From positions 682,001-746,000 of the forward strand of contig NZ_JBAWKA010000002.1 of NCBI RefSeq assembly GCF_043876815.1: 64,000 nucleotides of DNA. The letters are read 5' to 3'. The notes beneath the pieces were generated by a model. That model did not search any database. It worked only from the letters and a program-made list of their open reading frames with translations, and was not told the origin of the DNA. Of the stretch, positions 18,767-27,809 are shown piece after piece. Source of the stretch: Gaetbulibacter_A sp043876815. Lineage in GTDB: Bacteria; Bacteroidota; Bacteroidia; Flavobacteriales; Flavobacteriaceae. The first letter of the stretch is position 1. Each line of letters begins with the position of its first letter. The translations under genes and the position numbers were made by a program.

Positions 18767-19432
18767 ATGGAATTAAAAATTGATGATCGCTGGAAATCCT
18801 TACTACAAGAGGAATTTGATAAGCCTTACTTTGAAGCCTTGACACAATTCGTAAAGTCAGAGTATGCGAATCATGAATGCTTCCCACCGGCCAATCAGAT
18901 TTTTAATGCCTTCAACCACTGTCATCCCGAGGATTTAAAGGTGGTCATTATTGGTCAAGACCCATATCACGGCCATGGACAAGCCAATGGTTTATGTTTT
19001 TCTGTAAACGATGGGGTGCAACATCCTCCATCTTTAGTAAATATTTTTAAGGAAGTTTCAAATGACCTTGGAAAGCCATATCCTGAAAGTGGCAATTTAA
19101 TGTCTTGGGCAGACCAAGGTGTTTTGTTGCTTAATGCGACCTTAACAGTTCGGACTCATCAAGCCGGTAGCCACCAAAGCAAAGGCTGGGAGAATTTTAC
19201 AGATGCCGTTATTAAAAAAATTAATAGTACAACAACGGGAATTATATTTTTATTGTGGGGTGGTTATGCAAAGAAGAAATTAAAACTGATTAATACTTCA
19301 AAGCATTTTATTCTAACCTCAGGACACCCTTCACCTTTGAGTGCGAATAGAGGCTATTGGTTTGGAAATAAACATTTCAGTAAAGTCAATAAAGTTCTTT
19401 ATGAGCAGGGTAAACTGCCAATTAACTGGTGA
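18767..19432 (+). CDS. ung: Uracil-DNA glycosylase, family 1
   Basis: The enzyme removes uracil from DNA to start base excision repair. All family-1 motifs are present: the water-activating loop GQDPYHGHGQANGLCFSV with catalytic Asp, the LLLNATLTV strand, the uracil-recognition Asn region and the DNA-intercalation loop HPSPLSANRGYW with the conserved His. The length of 221 aa is standard. It is a single-gene unit divergent from the transporter gene. Confidence 0.97.
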   Translation: MELKIDDRWKSLLQEEFDKPYFEALTQFVKSEYANHECFPPANQIFNAFNHCHPEDLKVVIIGQDPYHGHGQANGLCFSVNDGVQHPPSLVNIFKEVSNDLGKPYPESGNLMSWADQGVLLLNATLTVRTHQAGSHQSKGWENFTDAVIKKINSTTTGIIFLLWGGYAKKKLKLINTSKHFILTSGHPSPLSANRGYWFGNKHFSKVNKVLYEQGKLPINW

Positions 19433-19460
19433 TTAAAAAAAGGAAATCTTTAATTAGTAA

Positions 19461-19640
19461 TTAGCTACCTGTAGGTGCTAATTCTTCAGATTCATCGATT
19501 CTAATTCTAGTATTAAGAATTACCGGTTTTTTATTAATCCGTGTTTTACGAGAAATTTTGTTACAGCTAAATTTTAGCAAAATAAAATTAATGGAGAGAA
19601 GAACCGCAATAGCAAGGGTAATTTTTAAAATCATAGGCAT
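19461..19640 (-). CDS. Small single-pass membrane protein, unknown
   Basis: Starting at the ATG at 19638-19640 (MPMILKIT) the product is about 59 aa with one transmembrane helix (ITLAIAVLLSINFILL) followed by a basic segment and the acidic tail RIDESEELAPTGS. A longer frame from 19685 exists but adds an unlikely N-terminus. The following ATG at 19634 is also possible. No family is recognised. It is convergent with ung. Confidence 0.5.
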   Translation of the reverse strand: MPMILKITLAIAVLLSINFILLKFSCNKISRKTRINKKPVILNTRIRIDESEELAPTGS

Positions 19641-19890
19641 TAGGGCTTTTGTAGGAAATCGCAGGTCATAATAGATGAAATGCAAATATTCACGTTTAAT
19701 TAATAGCTATAAGCAAAGATAATAAAAAAAAGACTACAAGCAAATAGCTAAAGTACTAATTTAAAATTTCTGATAAATCGTTATTTTTTTGACTATAATT
19801 TTAGATTTTTACTAAAATTGAACATTCAATATTTCCAAATAGCCAAACTTTTTATGAATTGAGCAAAAATCTTTTTTTAGAAGCGAGGCC

Positions 19891-19919
19891 TTGTTTTTAT
19901 TAAATATGAATTATTTTTG
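19891..19919 (+). promoter_or_regulatory. Promoter of the menB-menE cluster
   Basis: TTG at 19891-19893 and TATTTTTG at 19912-19919 fit the Bacteroidota -33/-7 pattern with an 18-bp spacer, and lie 14 bp before the menB ATG. Confidence 0.7.
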
Positions 19920-19933
19920 ATAAAATTTTAAGT

Positions 19934-20773
19934 ATGACGTCACCAAAGTGGATTACCGTAAAAGAATATGAGGATATAACCTATAAAAAATGTGAAGGTG
20001 TCGCTCGTATAGCGTTTAACAGACCAGAGGTTCGGAATGCTTTCAGACCGAAAACAACCAAAGAACTTTATGATGCTTTTTATGACGCAAATGAAGACAC
20101 CTCTATTGGTGTGGTATTACTTTCGGCTGAAGGGCCTTCTCCCAAAGATGGTGTTTATTCCTTTTGTAGTGGCGGTGATCAAAAAGCTCGTGGACATCAA
20201 GGTTATGTTGGTGATGACGGCTATCACAGGTTAAATATATTAGAGGTGCAACGATTAATTCGTTTTATGCCTAAAGCTGTTATTGCTGTGGTTCCTGGTT
20301 GGGCTGTTGGTGGCGGACATAGTTTACATGTGGTTTGCGACTTGACACTGGCCAGTAAAGAACACGCTATTTTCAAACAAACTGATGCGGATGTCACAAG
20401 TTTTGATGGCGGTTATGGTTCAGCCTATTTAGCTAAAATGGTCGGGCAGAAAAAAGCACGTGAAATCTTCTTTTTAGGTCGTAATTACTCGGCACAGGAA
20501 GCCTTTGACATGGGTATGGTAAATGCGGTTGTGCCACATGTGGAATTGGAAAGTACTGCTTTTGAATGGGCTCAGGAAATATTGGCAAAATCACCTACAT
20601 CTATTAAAATGCTAAAGTTTGCTATGAATCTTACTGATGATGGCATGGTAGGGCAGCAGGTATTTGCAGGAGAAGCCACTCGTTTGGCCTATATGACCGA
20701 TGAAGCCAAGGAGGGCCGTGATGCGTTTTTAGAAAAACGTAAGCCAAACTTTGATAAAAAATGGATTCCATGA
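19934..20773 (+). CDS. menB: 1,4-dihydroxy-2-naphthoyl-CoA synthase
   Basis: MenB closes the second ring of the naphthoquinone from o-succinylbenzoyl-CoA. The crotonase-fold protein of 279 aa shows the N-terminal ITYKKCEGVARIAFNRPEVRNAFRP, the oxyanion-hole strand YSFCSGGDQKARG, GWAVGGGHSLHVVCDLTLAS, and the family-specific TDADVTSFDGGYGSAYLA in which Asp is catalytic in MenB. It is first in menB-menA-UPF0173-menC-CPBP-menE, with a clear promoter just upstream, and its stop overlaps the menA start by 4 bp. Confidence 0.97.
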   Translation: MTSPKWITVKEYEDITYKKCEGVARIAFNRPEVRNAFRPKTTKELYDAFYDANEDTSIGVVLLSAEGPSPKDGVYSFCSGGDQKARGHQGYVGDDGYHRLNILEVQRLIRFMPKAVIAVVPGWAVGGGHSLHVVCDLTLASKEHAIFKQTDADVTSFDGGYGSAYLAKMVGQKKAREIFFLGRNYSAQEAFDMGMVNAVVPHVELESTAFEWAQEILAKSPTSIKMLKFAMNLTDDGMVGQQVFAGEATRLAYMTDEAKEGRDAFLEKRKPNFDKKWIP

Positions 20774-21675
20774 TGAATAATCTATCGGTCTGGATCGCAT
20801 CCATGCGTTTAAGGACCTTGCCTTTATCAGTTTCCGGAATTATTTTGGCCACATTTCTAGCCCTTAAAATGGGGTATTTTAGTTGGTCAATATTTATTTT
20901 GGCGCTTCTTACAACTTTGAGTTTTCAGATACTTTCAAATTTAGCAAACGATTATGGTGATGGCTTAAAAGGAACTGATAACGCTAATCGTATTGGTCCG
21001 GAACGCGCCATTCAAAGTGGAAAAATTACACCGAAACAAATGCAAAACGCCATTTATATTAATGCTTTTTTAGCGCTCTTGTTTTCTGCAATTTTAATTT
21101 TCACGGCATTCGGCTCATCACAAGTTATTTTAATTTTAATATTTTTTGTTTTGGGTATTGCCTCTATTGTAGCAGCCATAAAGTATACGGTAGGGAAGGA
21201 AGCCTACGGCTATAAAGGGCTGGGGGATCTGTTTGTGTTTATTTTTTTTGGACTCATAAGTGTTGCAGGTGGTTATGTTTTGTATGCGAAAACACTGGAT
21301 GCTATTGTTTATTTGCCCGCTGTAACTATTGGACTTTTAAGTGCTGGTGTTCTTAACCTTAATAATTTACGCGATATAGCTTCGGATGAAGCCTCAAAAA
21401 AGAATACTCTGGCCGTGAAATTAGGAGCTAAGAAAACAAAGGTCTACCATAATGTGTTAATAATTTCTGCTGTGGTATTTTCAGCTTTGTTTGGTATTTT
21501 GTATTTTCAATCCTATTATAGTTTGATATTTATCGTCAGCTATCTGCCCCTGCTACTGCATTTAAACCGTTTTAATAAAAATAAGGTTCCAAAGCTATTG
21601 GACCCGGAACTCAAAAAATTGGCTTTAACTACCGTGTTATTAGCTGTTTTAATGGGGTTGGGTCAAGTTTTATGA
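20770..21675 (+). CDS. menA: 1,4-dihydroxy-2-naphthoate polyprenyltransferase
   Basis: MenA attaches the isoprenoid chain to DHNA in the inner membrane. The UbiA-type polytopic protein carries the first Asp-rich motif in NLANDYGDGLKGTDN and the second in NNLRDIASDEASKKNTLAVKLG. About nine hydrophobic segments are present. I choose the ATG at 20770, which overlaps the menB stop (ATGA) and would give translational coupling; an in-frame ATG at 20761 inside menB is less likely. The product is about 301 aa. Confidence 0.95.
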   Translation: MMNNLSVWIASMRLRTLPLSVSGIILATFLALKMGYFSWSIFILALLTTLSFQILSNLANDYGDGLKGTDNANRIGPERAIQSGKITPKQMQNAIYINAFLALLFSAILIFTAFGSSQVILILIFFVLGIASIVAAIKYTVGKEAYGYKGLGDLFVFIFFGLISVAGGYVLYAKTLDAIVYLPAVTIGLLSAGVLNLNNLRDIASDEASKKNTLAVKLGAKKTKVYHNVLIISAVVFSALFGILYFQSYYSLIFIVSYLPLLLHLNRFNKNKVPKLLDPELKKLALTTVLLAVLMGLGQVL

Positions 21676-21708
21676 GAACAGAGTAGTAACAATAAAAATC
21701 TTTGAAAA

Positions 21709-22386
21709 ATGAAAATTACGTTTTATGGCCATGCCAGTTTAGGAATTCAGATCGGCGACATTAATGTTCTAGTGGATCCTTTCATAACGGGGAATCCAAA
21801 GGCTTCTAATATTGATATTGACACTCTAAAGGCAGATTATATTTTAATAACTCATGCCCATCAAGATCATATTTTAGATGTTGAGACCATCGCTAAACGC
21901 ACAGGAGCAGTTTTGATCTCTAATTTTGAGATTATATCACACTATGAAAAGTTAGATTTAGAAGGGCATCCTATGAATCATGGTGGCCAATGGGATTTTG
22001 AATTCGGTACTGTAAAATATGTGAATGCTATTCATACGTCGTCATTTCCTGATGGAAGTTATGGTGGGCAACCTGGCGGATTCATTATTGAAAGTGAACA
22101 CAAAAACATATATATTGCAGGCGATACAGCTCTGACATATGATATGAAACTTATTCCATTACAAACAAAACTGGATCTGGCGGTTTTACCTATCGGGGAT
22201 AATTTTACCATGGGTATTGATGACGCTATTCTGGCAAGTGATTTTGTGGAATGCGACAAAGTACTTGGTTATCATTACGACACCTTCGGGTATATTGAGA
22301 TCGATCATGATGAAGCCAAGAAAAAATTCTTTGAAAAAAATAAAGATCTTATGCTTCTCGATATTGGTGAATCTATTGAATTGTAG
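21709..22386 (+). CDS. UPF0173-family metal-dependent hydrolase (MBL fold)
   Basis: The metallo-beta-lactamase fold protein (225 aa) begins MKITFYGHASLGIQIGDINVLVDPF and has the metal motif THAHQDH, then SNFEIISHYEKL, the GDTALTYDMK strand carrying an Asp ligand, and a late GYHYDTFGYI His. UPF0173 proteins are widespread and uncharacterised in detail. Here the gene sits between menA and menC with 33 bp upstream and no gap to menC. It is cotranscribed with the menaquinone genes, but there is no direct evidence that it acts in the pathway. Confidence 0.9.
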   Translation: MKITFYGHASLGIQIGDINVLVDPFITGNPKASNIDIDTLKADYILITHAHQDHILDVETIAKRTGAVLISNFEIISHYEKLDLEGHPMNHGGQWDFEFGTVKYVNAIHTSSFPDGSYGGQPGGFIIESEHKNIYIAGDTALTYDMKLIPLQTKLDLAVLPIGDNFTMGIDDAILASDFVECDKVLGYHYDTFGYIEIDHDEAKKKFFEKNKDLMLLDIGESIEL

Positions 22387-23442
22387 ATGATAAAAGCCCG
22401 TTTTAAAAAATACACTCTCAACTTTAAGCAAGCTAGCGGTACTTCCCGAGGTGTTCTGAAAACCAAGGATACCTGGTTTCTTATTCTAAATAATGGAATA
22501 GAAACCGGCATTGGCGAATGTGGCATGTTTAAAGGCCTCTCGGTGGATGATCGTCCTGATTTTGAAGAAAAGCTACAATGGGTATGTAAACATATTGACC
22601 TTGGTTTAGAGGGGCTATTGAAAGAAACCTTAGAATTTCCGAGCATCCAATTTGGCTTGGAAATGGCTTTTAAGTCATTGCAAAGCGAATATCCTTTTGA
22701 ACTATTCCCATCTAAATTTTCGGAAGGTAAAGATGCCATCGAAATTAATGGACTTATCTGGATGGGTTCGGAGCGCTTTATGAAAAAGCAAATTTCAGAA
22801 AAACTTAAGTCTGGTTTCAAATGTATAAAAATGAAGATCGGGGCTATTGAGTTTGAGCAAGAACTCAAATTATTGCGCTCTATACGTAAGGATTTTTCAG
22901 CAAAGGAAATTGAATTACGGGTGGATGCTAATGGTGCTTTTACCCCTGAAGAGGCTTTAGACAAGCTTAAAATATTATCCGAATTGGATTTGCATTCCAT
23001 AGAACAACCTATAAAGCAAGGGCAGGTAGATGACATGGCAAAACTTTGCGATTTGACGCCTTTACCCATTGCTTTGGATGAGGAGTTAATTGGTGTTTTT
23101 TCCGATACCAAAAAGAAAGCTTTACTTCAAACCATAAAACCACAGTTTATTATTTTAAAACCTTCTTTGGTTGGTGGTTTTGCAGGAAGTGATGCATGGA
23201 TTACTTTTGCAGAGCAAGATAAAATAGGCTGGTGGATTACCAGTGCTTTAGAGAGCAATATAGGTTTGAATGCCATAGCACAATTTACCTATCAAAAGCA
23301 AAGTTTATTACCTCAGGGTCTGGGTACAGGTGGTCTTTTTACGAATAATGTTGAAAGTCCGTTAGAAGTGATTCAAGGCGCCTTGTTTTACAATGAAAAA
23401 AAATCTTGGGATCTAAGGCAGTTGAACTTAAATAATTTATAG
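22387..23442 (+). CDS. menC: o-Succinylbenzoate synthase
   Basis: MenC is an enolase-superfamily dehydratase converting SHCHC to o-succinylbenzoate. Superfamily residues can be read: the KxK catalytic lysine in KCIKMKIGA, metal Asp in LRVDANGAFTPEEAL, Glu in HSIEQPI, Asp in ALDEELIG and the second-face lysine in FIILKPSLVGGF. The length of 351 aa is normal. It starts immediately after the UPF0173 stop codon and ends 3 bp before the CPBP gene. Confidence 0.94.
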   Translation: MIKARFKKYTLNFKQASGTSRGVLKTKDTWFLILNNGIETGIGECGMFKGLSVDDRPDFEEKLQWVCKHIDLGLEGLLKETLEFPSIQFGLEMAFKSLQSEYPFELFPSKFSEGKDAIEINGLIWMGSERFMKKQISEKLKSGFKCIKMKIGAIEFEQELKLLRSIRKDFSAKEIELRVDANGAFTPEEALDKLKILSELDLHSIEQPIKQGQVDDMAKLCDLTPLPIALDEELIGVFSDTKKKALLQTIKPQFIILKPSLVGGFAGSDAWITFAEQDKIGWWITSALESNIGLNAIAQFTYQKQSLLPQGLGTGGLFTNNVESPLEVIQGALFYNEKKSWDLRQLNLNNL

Positions 23443-23445
23443 AAT

Positions 23446-24408
23446 ATGTATATAGCACAAGCATTTAAAGGTCTGCACGAATGGTGGCGGTATTTGGTAG
23501 GATTAATTTTTGTTTTTATTGCTATTGTTATAGGGCAATTGCCTTTAACTGTTGCTGTTGTTATGAAAATGGCTATGGGAGGCGAAAGTGAAATAGCCTT
23601 AACTCAGTCAGAGATACTAGGTGTTTTGGAACCCAATTTCAGTTTGTTTCTCATGTTGCTTTCCTTTGCTGCAGGGCTAGGTGCTTTATTATTAATAGTG
23701 AAGTTTCTGCATAATTTGAGCATTAAACAGCTTACTACAACCCGGCCAAAAATTGATTGGAAGCGTGTCGGATTTATTTTTGTGTTGTGGGGTCTTATTT
23801 CCAGTGGATTCATTTTAATGGAATATTGGATGACACCAGAAGATTATGTTTGGAATTTTGAACCCATGAGATTCATCATCTTGTTTTTAATAGCTATCAT
23901 AATGATACCACTTCAAACCAGTTTTGAAGAATATTTATTCCGGGGGTATCTCATGCAGGGGATGGGAGTGATCTTCAAAAACAAATGGTTACCTTTATTA
24001 ATTACTTCTGCAGTATTCGGATTATTACATATAGCCAATCCTGAGGTTGAAAAATTAGGTTATACCATTTTGGTCTTTTATATAGGTACAGGAATGTTTT
24101 TAGGAATTATAACTTTAATGGATGACGGATTGGAGCTTGCCCTTGGTTTTCATGCCGCAAATAATTTATTTACAGCGCTTTTAGTAACAGCAGACTGGAC
24201 AGCTTTTCAAACTTATTCAGTTTTGAAAGATGTTAGTGAACCTGATAAAATGGGTATTTTTGAAATTTTTGTTCCCGTTTTTGTTGTATTTCCTATTTTA
24301 CTTTTTATTTTATCGAAGAAATACGGGTGGAGTAACTGGAAAGACAAGCTTTTTGGTAAAGTTGTCGACCCTAATTCACAAGATGCCATTGATACGATAG
24401 GGCAATAA
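23446..24408 (+). CDS. CPBP-family intramembrane metalloprotease
   Basis: A polytopic protein of 320 aa with about eight hydrophobic segments and the CPBP/Abi motifs of membrane glutamic/metalloproteases: EEYLFRGYL (motif 1, EExxxR), FGLLHIANP (motif 2, FxxxH) and GFHAANNLF (motif 3, HxxxN). Related enzymes include CAAX prenyl proteases. Its place between menC and menE is conserved-looking but its target here is unknown; a role in the menaquinone pathway should not be assumed. Confidence 0.9.
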   Translation: MYIAQAFKGLHEWWRYLVGLIFVFIAIVIGQLPLTVAVVMKMAMGGESEIALTQSEILGVLEPNFSLFLMLLSFAAGLGALLLIVKFLHNLSIKQLTTTRPKIDWKRVGFIFVLWGLISSGFILMEYWMTPEDYVWNFEPMRFIILFLIAIIMIPLQTSFEEYLFRGYLMQGMGVIFKNKWLPLLITSAVFGLLHIANPEVEKLGYTILVFYIGTGMFLGIITLMDDGLELALGFHAANNLFTALLVTADWTAFQTYSVLKDVSEPDKMGIFEIFVPVFVVFPILLFILSKKYGWSNWKDKLFGKVVDPNSQDAIDTIGQ

Positions 24409-24428
24409 CCTTAAAATAACTAACGCCT

Positions 24429-25514
24429 ATGACGCCAAATTACACGCAAGTTCACAATAGATTCCGGTTAAACGGTCATTATTACTCTTTTGATGATTTA
24501 ATGGAAGTAGCCTACAGTTTTGTTAAAGAAGGAGAGCCCTATCAAGAGCAAATTGGAAACTTTTTGTTGGATTGGTTGGATAATAAAGACTACATCATTG
24601 CTAAAACCTCAGGCTCTACAGGGAGGCCTAAGCGTTTAAAAATAAAAAAGCAAGCTATGGTAAACTCGGCAATTATGACCGGTGATTATTTTGGTCTGAC
24701 TCCCGGTGATAAAGTACTTAACTGCCTGCCCTCTAATTTTATTGCCGGTAAAATGATGATCGTTCGTGCTATCGCCTTAGGCTTAAGCCTGGAGTTGGTA
24801 GAGCCATCAGCACATCCCCTTATCGATTACGAAAAGAAATATGATTTCTGTGCTTTTACACCGATGCAGCTAAAATTCTTTTTGAATTACAGTAAGAATC
24901 TTAAAACCATAATCGTTGGAGGTGCACCGGTTCCAAAATCGCTGTTAGAAGCTATTCAGAATATTCCTTCTAAAGTTTATGAGACCTTTGGAATGACTGA
25001 AACAGTATCGCATATAGCGATGAAAAAGCTCAATAACTTCAAAAAGCCGAAAGATCTTTCAAATTTACATTTTAAAACCCTTCCAGAGGTTAGCATATCT
25101 CAGGATGATCGGGGTTGTTTGGTTATTGATGCCCCCAAATTATTGGATAAGCCTATCGTAACCAACGATATGATCACCATGTATTCTAATACAGAATTTG
25201 ATTGGTTAGGGCGCTGGGACAATGTGATCAATACAGGAGGTGTCAAGGTCTTTCCTGAACAAATAGAGCATAAACTACAAAAAGGCATTAATAAACGCTT
25301 TTTTATTACTTCAATACCTGATGACGCGCTCGGGCAGAAAGTGATCTTAGTTGTTGAGAGTGAACCTTATGATATCGATAGTTCTGTGTTTGAATCTTTA
25401 GATAAGTTCGAAAAACCCAAAGCTCATTATTTTGTACCCGCTTTCGCGGAAACGGCTTCACATAAGATCCATCGAAAAAAGACTTTAAAAAAATTACAAC
25501 TGCAGGAATCTTAA
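24429..25514 (+). CDS. menE: o-Succinylbenzoate-CoA ligase
   Basis: MenE adenylates o-succinylbenzoate and transfers it to CoA. The adenylate-forming motif is AKTSGSTGRPKRLKIKK, followed by YETFGMTETVSHIAM (A5-type), the hinge Asp in WLGRWDNVINTGGVKV and a C-terminal lysine in SHKIHRKKTLKKL. At 361 aa it is the compact Bacteroidota form, shorter than the roughly 480-aa enzymes of Firmicutes. It is the last gene of the unit, and its 3' end overlaps the convergent carboxylase gene by 4 bp. Confidence 0.92.
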   Translation: MTPNYTQVHNRFRLNGHYYSFDDLMEVAYSFVKEGEPYQEQIGNFLLDWLDNKDYIIAKTSGSTGRPKRLKIKKQAMVNSAIMTGDYFGLTPGDKVLNCLPSNFIAGKMMIVRAIALGLSLELVEPSAHPLIDYEKKYDFCAFTPMQLKFFLNYSKNLKTIIVGGAPVPKSLLEAIQNIPSKVYETFGMTETVSHIAMKKLNNFKKPKDLSNLHFKTLPEVSISQDDRGCLVIDAPKLLDKPIVTNDMITMYSNTEFDWLGRWDNVINTGGVKVFPEQIEHKLQKGINKRFFITSIPDDALGQKVILVVESEPYDIDSSVFESLDKFEKPKAHYFVPAFAETASHKIHRKKTLKKLQLQES

Positions 25515-27139
25515 ACCTGTAGAACTCCCATATTGAATGGTTTTTCGATAGGAGCATGGTTGGCGGCCTCTATGCCCATACTGATCCAAGTACGTGTATC
25601 CAGCGGACTAATAACCGCATCGGTCCACAAGCGAGCTGCGGCATAATATGGTGATACTTGATCATCATAGCGTGCCTTAATCTCATTATACAATTTTTCT
25701 TCCTTAACCTTTGTTATTTTTTCACCTTGTTTTTCAAGGGATGCTTTTTCAATTTGAAGCAATACTTTAGCGGCTGAATTCCCACTCATAACAGCCAGCT
25801 CAGCACAAGGCCAGGCTACAATGAGTCGCGGATCATAAGCTTTTCCGCACATAGCGTAATTCCCTGCACCGTAACTATTACCCATAATTACAGTGAATTT
25901 AGGAACGACCGAATTACTTACGGCATTTACCATTTTAGCCCCGTCTTTGATGATGCCGCTGTGTTCGCTTTTACTGCCCACCATAAACCCGGTGACGTCT
26001 TGTAAAAAAACCAATGGTATCTTTTTTTGGTTGCAATTCGCGATGAACCGTGTCGCTTTGTCGGCACTATCATTATAGATCACACCTCCAAATTGCATTT
26101 CTCCTTTTTTGGTTTTTACTAATTTACGCTGATTTGCAACGATGCCAACGGCCCAGCCATCGATACGAGCGTAACAGGTAATGATGGTTTGACCATAACC
26201 GGCCTTATATTCATCAAATTCGGAATTATCTACTAGGCGTTTAATAATTTCGTAAGTATCATATTGATCTGCACGGCTTCTGGGAATAATACCAAAAATA
26301 TCTTCAGGTTTCTCAGTTGGTTTTTTGGGATTAACCCGATTGAATCCAGCTTTGTCATAATCACCAATTTTATCCATAATATTTTTAATGGTATTCAAGG
26401 CGTCCTTATCATCTTTGGCTTTATAATCTGTAACTCCGGAAATTTCGCAATGGGTACTGGCACCACCTAAAGTTTCATTGTCGATGGTTTCTCCAATTGC
26501 CGCTTTTACCAAATAACTACCGGCCAGGAAAATACTTCCTGTTTTCTCAACAATCAAGGCCTCATCACTCATTATAGGTAAGTAAGCACCCCCGGCAACA
26601 CAACTACCCATAACAGCTGCAATTTGAGTAATACCCATACTGCTCATAACGGCATTGTTTCTAAAAATACGACCAAAATGTTCTTTATCCGGAAAGATCT
26701 CATCTTGCATTGGTAGATATACCCCCGCAGAATCAACAAGATATATAATTGGCAGACGGTTTTCTATAGCGATTTCCTGAGCTCTTAAATTCTTTTTCCC
26801 AGTTATAGGGAACCAGGCACCTGCCTTTACTGTGGCGTCATTTGCCACCACAATACATTGTTTACCACTAATATAACCCATTTTAACCACAACTCCGCCT
26901 GATGGACAACCACCATGATCCTTATACATACCGTCACCTGCAAAAGCGCCAATCTCAATAGATTTCTTTTTAGGATCCAATAAAAAATCAATACGCTCCC
27001 TAGCTGTCATTTTACCTTTAGCATGATGCTTTTCAATACGTGATTTACCGCCGCCTAAACTAACCTCTGCGTGTTTTTTTTTGAGTTCAGAAACCTGCAA
27101 TTTGTTATGATCTTCGTTTTTATTAAAGGTAATATCCAT
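25511..27139 (-). CDS. Acyl-CoA carboxylase, carboxyltransferase (beta) subunit
   Basis: This subunit transfers carboxyl from carboxybiotin to an acyl-CoA (propionyl- or methylcrotonyl-CoA type). The 542-aa crotonase-fold protein has the paired halves with GGGKSRIEKHHAKGKMTARERIDFLLD near the start, ATVKAGAWFPITGKKNLRAQEIA, VDSAGVYLPMQ and, in the second half, LQDVTGFMVGSKSEHSGIIKDGAKM and MGNSYGAGNYAMCGKAYDPR. The wording is closest to the methylcrotonyl-CoA type. The biotin-carrying alpha subunit is not in the window. It is monocistronic here and convergent with menE. Confidence 0.93.
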   Translation of the reverse strand: MDITFNKNEDHNKLQVSELKKKHAEVSLGGGKSRIEKHHAKGKMTARERIDFLLDPKKKSIEIGAFAGDGMYKDHGGCPSGGVVVKMGYISGKQCIVVANDATVKAGAWFPITGKKNLRAQEIAIENRLPIIYLVDSAGVYLPMQDEIFPDKEHFGRIFRNNAVMSSMGITQIAAVMGSCVAGGAYLPIMSDEALIVEKTGSIFLAGSYLVKAAIGETIDNETLGGASTHCEISGVTDYKAKDDKDALNTIKNIMDKIGDYDKAGFNRVNPKKPTEKPEDIFGIIPRSRADQYDTYEIIKRLVDNSEFDEYKAGYGQTIITCYARIDGWAVGIVANQRKLVKTKKGEMQFGGVIYNDSADKATRFIANCNQKKIPLVFLQDVTGFMVGSKSEHSGIIKDGAKMVNAVSNSVVPKFTVIMGNSYGAGNYAMCGKAYDPRLIVAWPCAELAVMSGNSAAKVLLQIEKASLEKQGEKITKVKEEKLYNEIKARYDDQVSPYYAAARLWTDAVISPLDTRTWISMGIEAANHAPIEKPFNMGVLQV

Positions 27140-27224
27140 GGGTATTTAATTTTCTACGAATGTACAAAATAAGCATAATAAAAGTCAATAAATTGTTAAA
27201 ATATATTACATGGAAATATATTCC

Positions 27225-27255
27225 TTGGAAAATAAAATTAATTTATGTATTTTTG
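27225..27255 (+). promoter_or_regulatory. Promoter of the FMN reductase-MarR-pirin operon
   Basis: TTG at 27225-27227 and TATTTTTG at 27248-27255 form a good Bacteroidota -33/-7 pair (20-bp spacer) and lie 18 bp before the ATG at 27274. This also argues against the longer reading frame starting at 27160. Confidence 0.7.
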
Positions 27256-27273
27256 TATCAGAAAAAAGAAACT

Positions 27274-27804
27274 ATGAAAAACATTATAGCCTTTGGAGGC
27301 TCTAACAGCAAACATTCAATTAATAAACAACTGGCTACATATGCGGCTTCTTTAGTGCAGGATGCCAATGCCAAAATATTAGATCTAAATGATTATGATC
27401 TGCCTCTGTTCGGCGTAGATCTGGAAGCGGAGCAGGGCTTTCCTGAAGATGCTCATAAACTATTAGAGGAATTCAGGGATGCTGATGGTATTGTGTTGTC
27501 CTTGGCGGAACATAACGGCGCCTACACCGTAGCTTTTAAAAATGCTTTAGATTGGTTATCACGTATTGAGGGAAAGTTATTTTTTAATACGCCTATGTTG
27601 CTCATGGCTTCGTCACCGGGTGGCCGCGGCGGTAAATCGGTGTTAGAGATCGCAAAATCACGGTTTCCACGCCATGAAGCTGATATTATCGAGACGTTTT
27701 CGTTTCCTAATTTTAACGATAACTTTAAGGATGGGAAAATTGTAGATAGTGATTTGGATTCTGAGTTGAAGGCGGCAGTAGAAAAGTTTAGTAATAGCTT
27801 ATAA
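27274..27804 (+). CDS. NAD(P)H-dependent FMN reductase-like flavoprotein
   Basis: A flavodoxin-fold reductase of 176 aa. The start at 27274 (MKNIIAFGGSNSKHSINKQLA) places the FMN phosphate loop GGSNSKHS at the N-terminus, as in all relatives; the frame upstream contains the promoter. Further motifs are LNDYDLPLFGVD, the flavin-contact loop LAEHNGAYTVAFKNALDWLS and ASSPGGRGGKSVL. It leads an operon with a MarR regulator gene 5 bp downstream and a pirin gene, a grouping that suggests a redox or quinone/electrophile stress response. Confidence 0.9.
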   Translation: MKNIIAFGGSNSKHSINKQLATYAASLVQDANAKILDLNDYDLPLFGVDLEAEQGFPEDAHKLLEEFRDADGIVLSLAEHNGAYTVAFKNALDWLSRIEGKLFFNTPMLLMASSPGGRGGKSVLEIAKSRFPRHEADIIETFSFPNFNDNFKDGKIVDSDLDSELKAAVEKFSNSL

Positions 27805-27809
27805 AAATC

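Noticed and set aside
22305..23111. 268-aa minus-strand reading frame opposite menC
   Set aside because: It is serine-rich and without recognisable domains, and lies fully opposite well-supported genes; a shadow frame.
27160..27273. N-terminal extension of the FMN reductase
   Set aside because: The region contains a good promoter and the extension precedes the phosphate-binding loop that normally opens this family.
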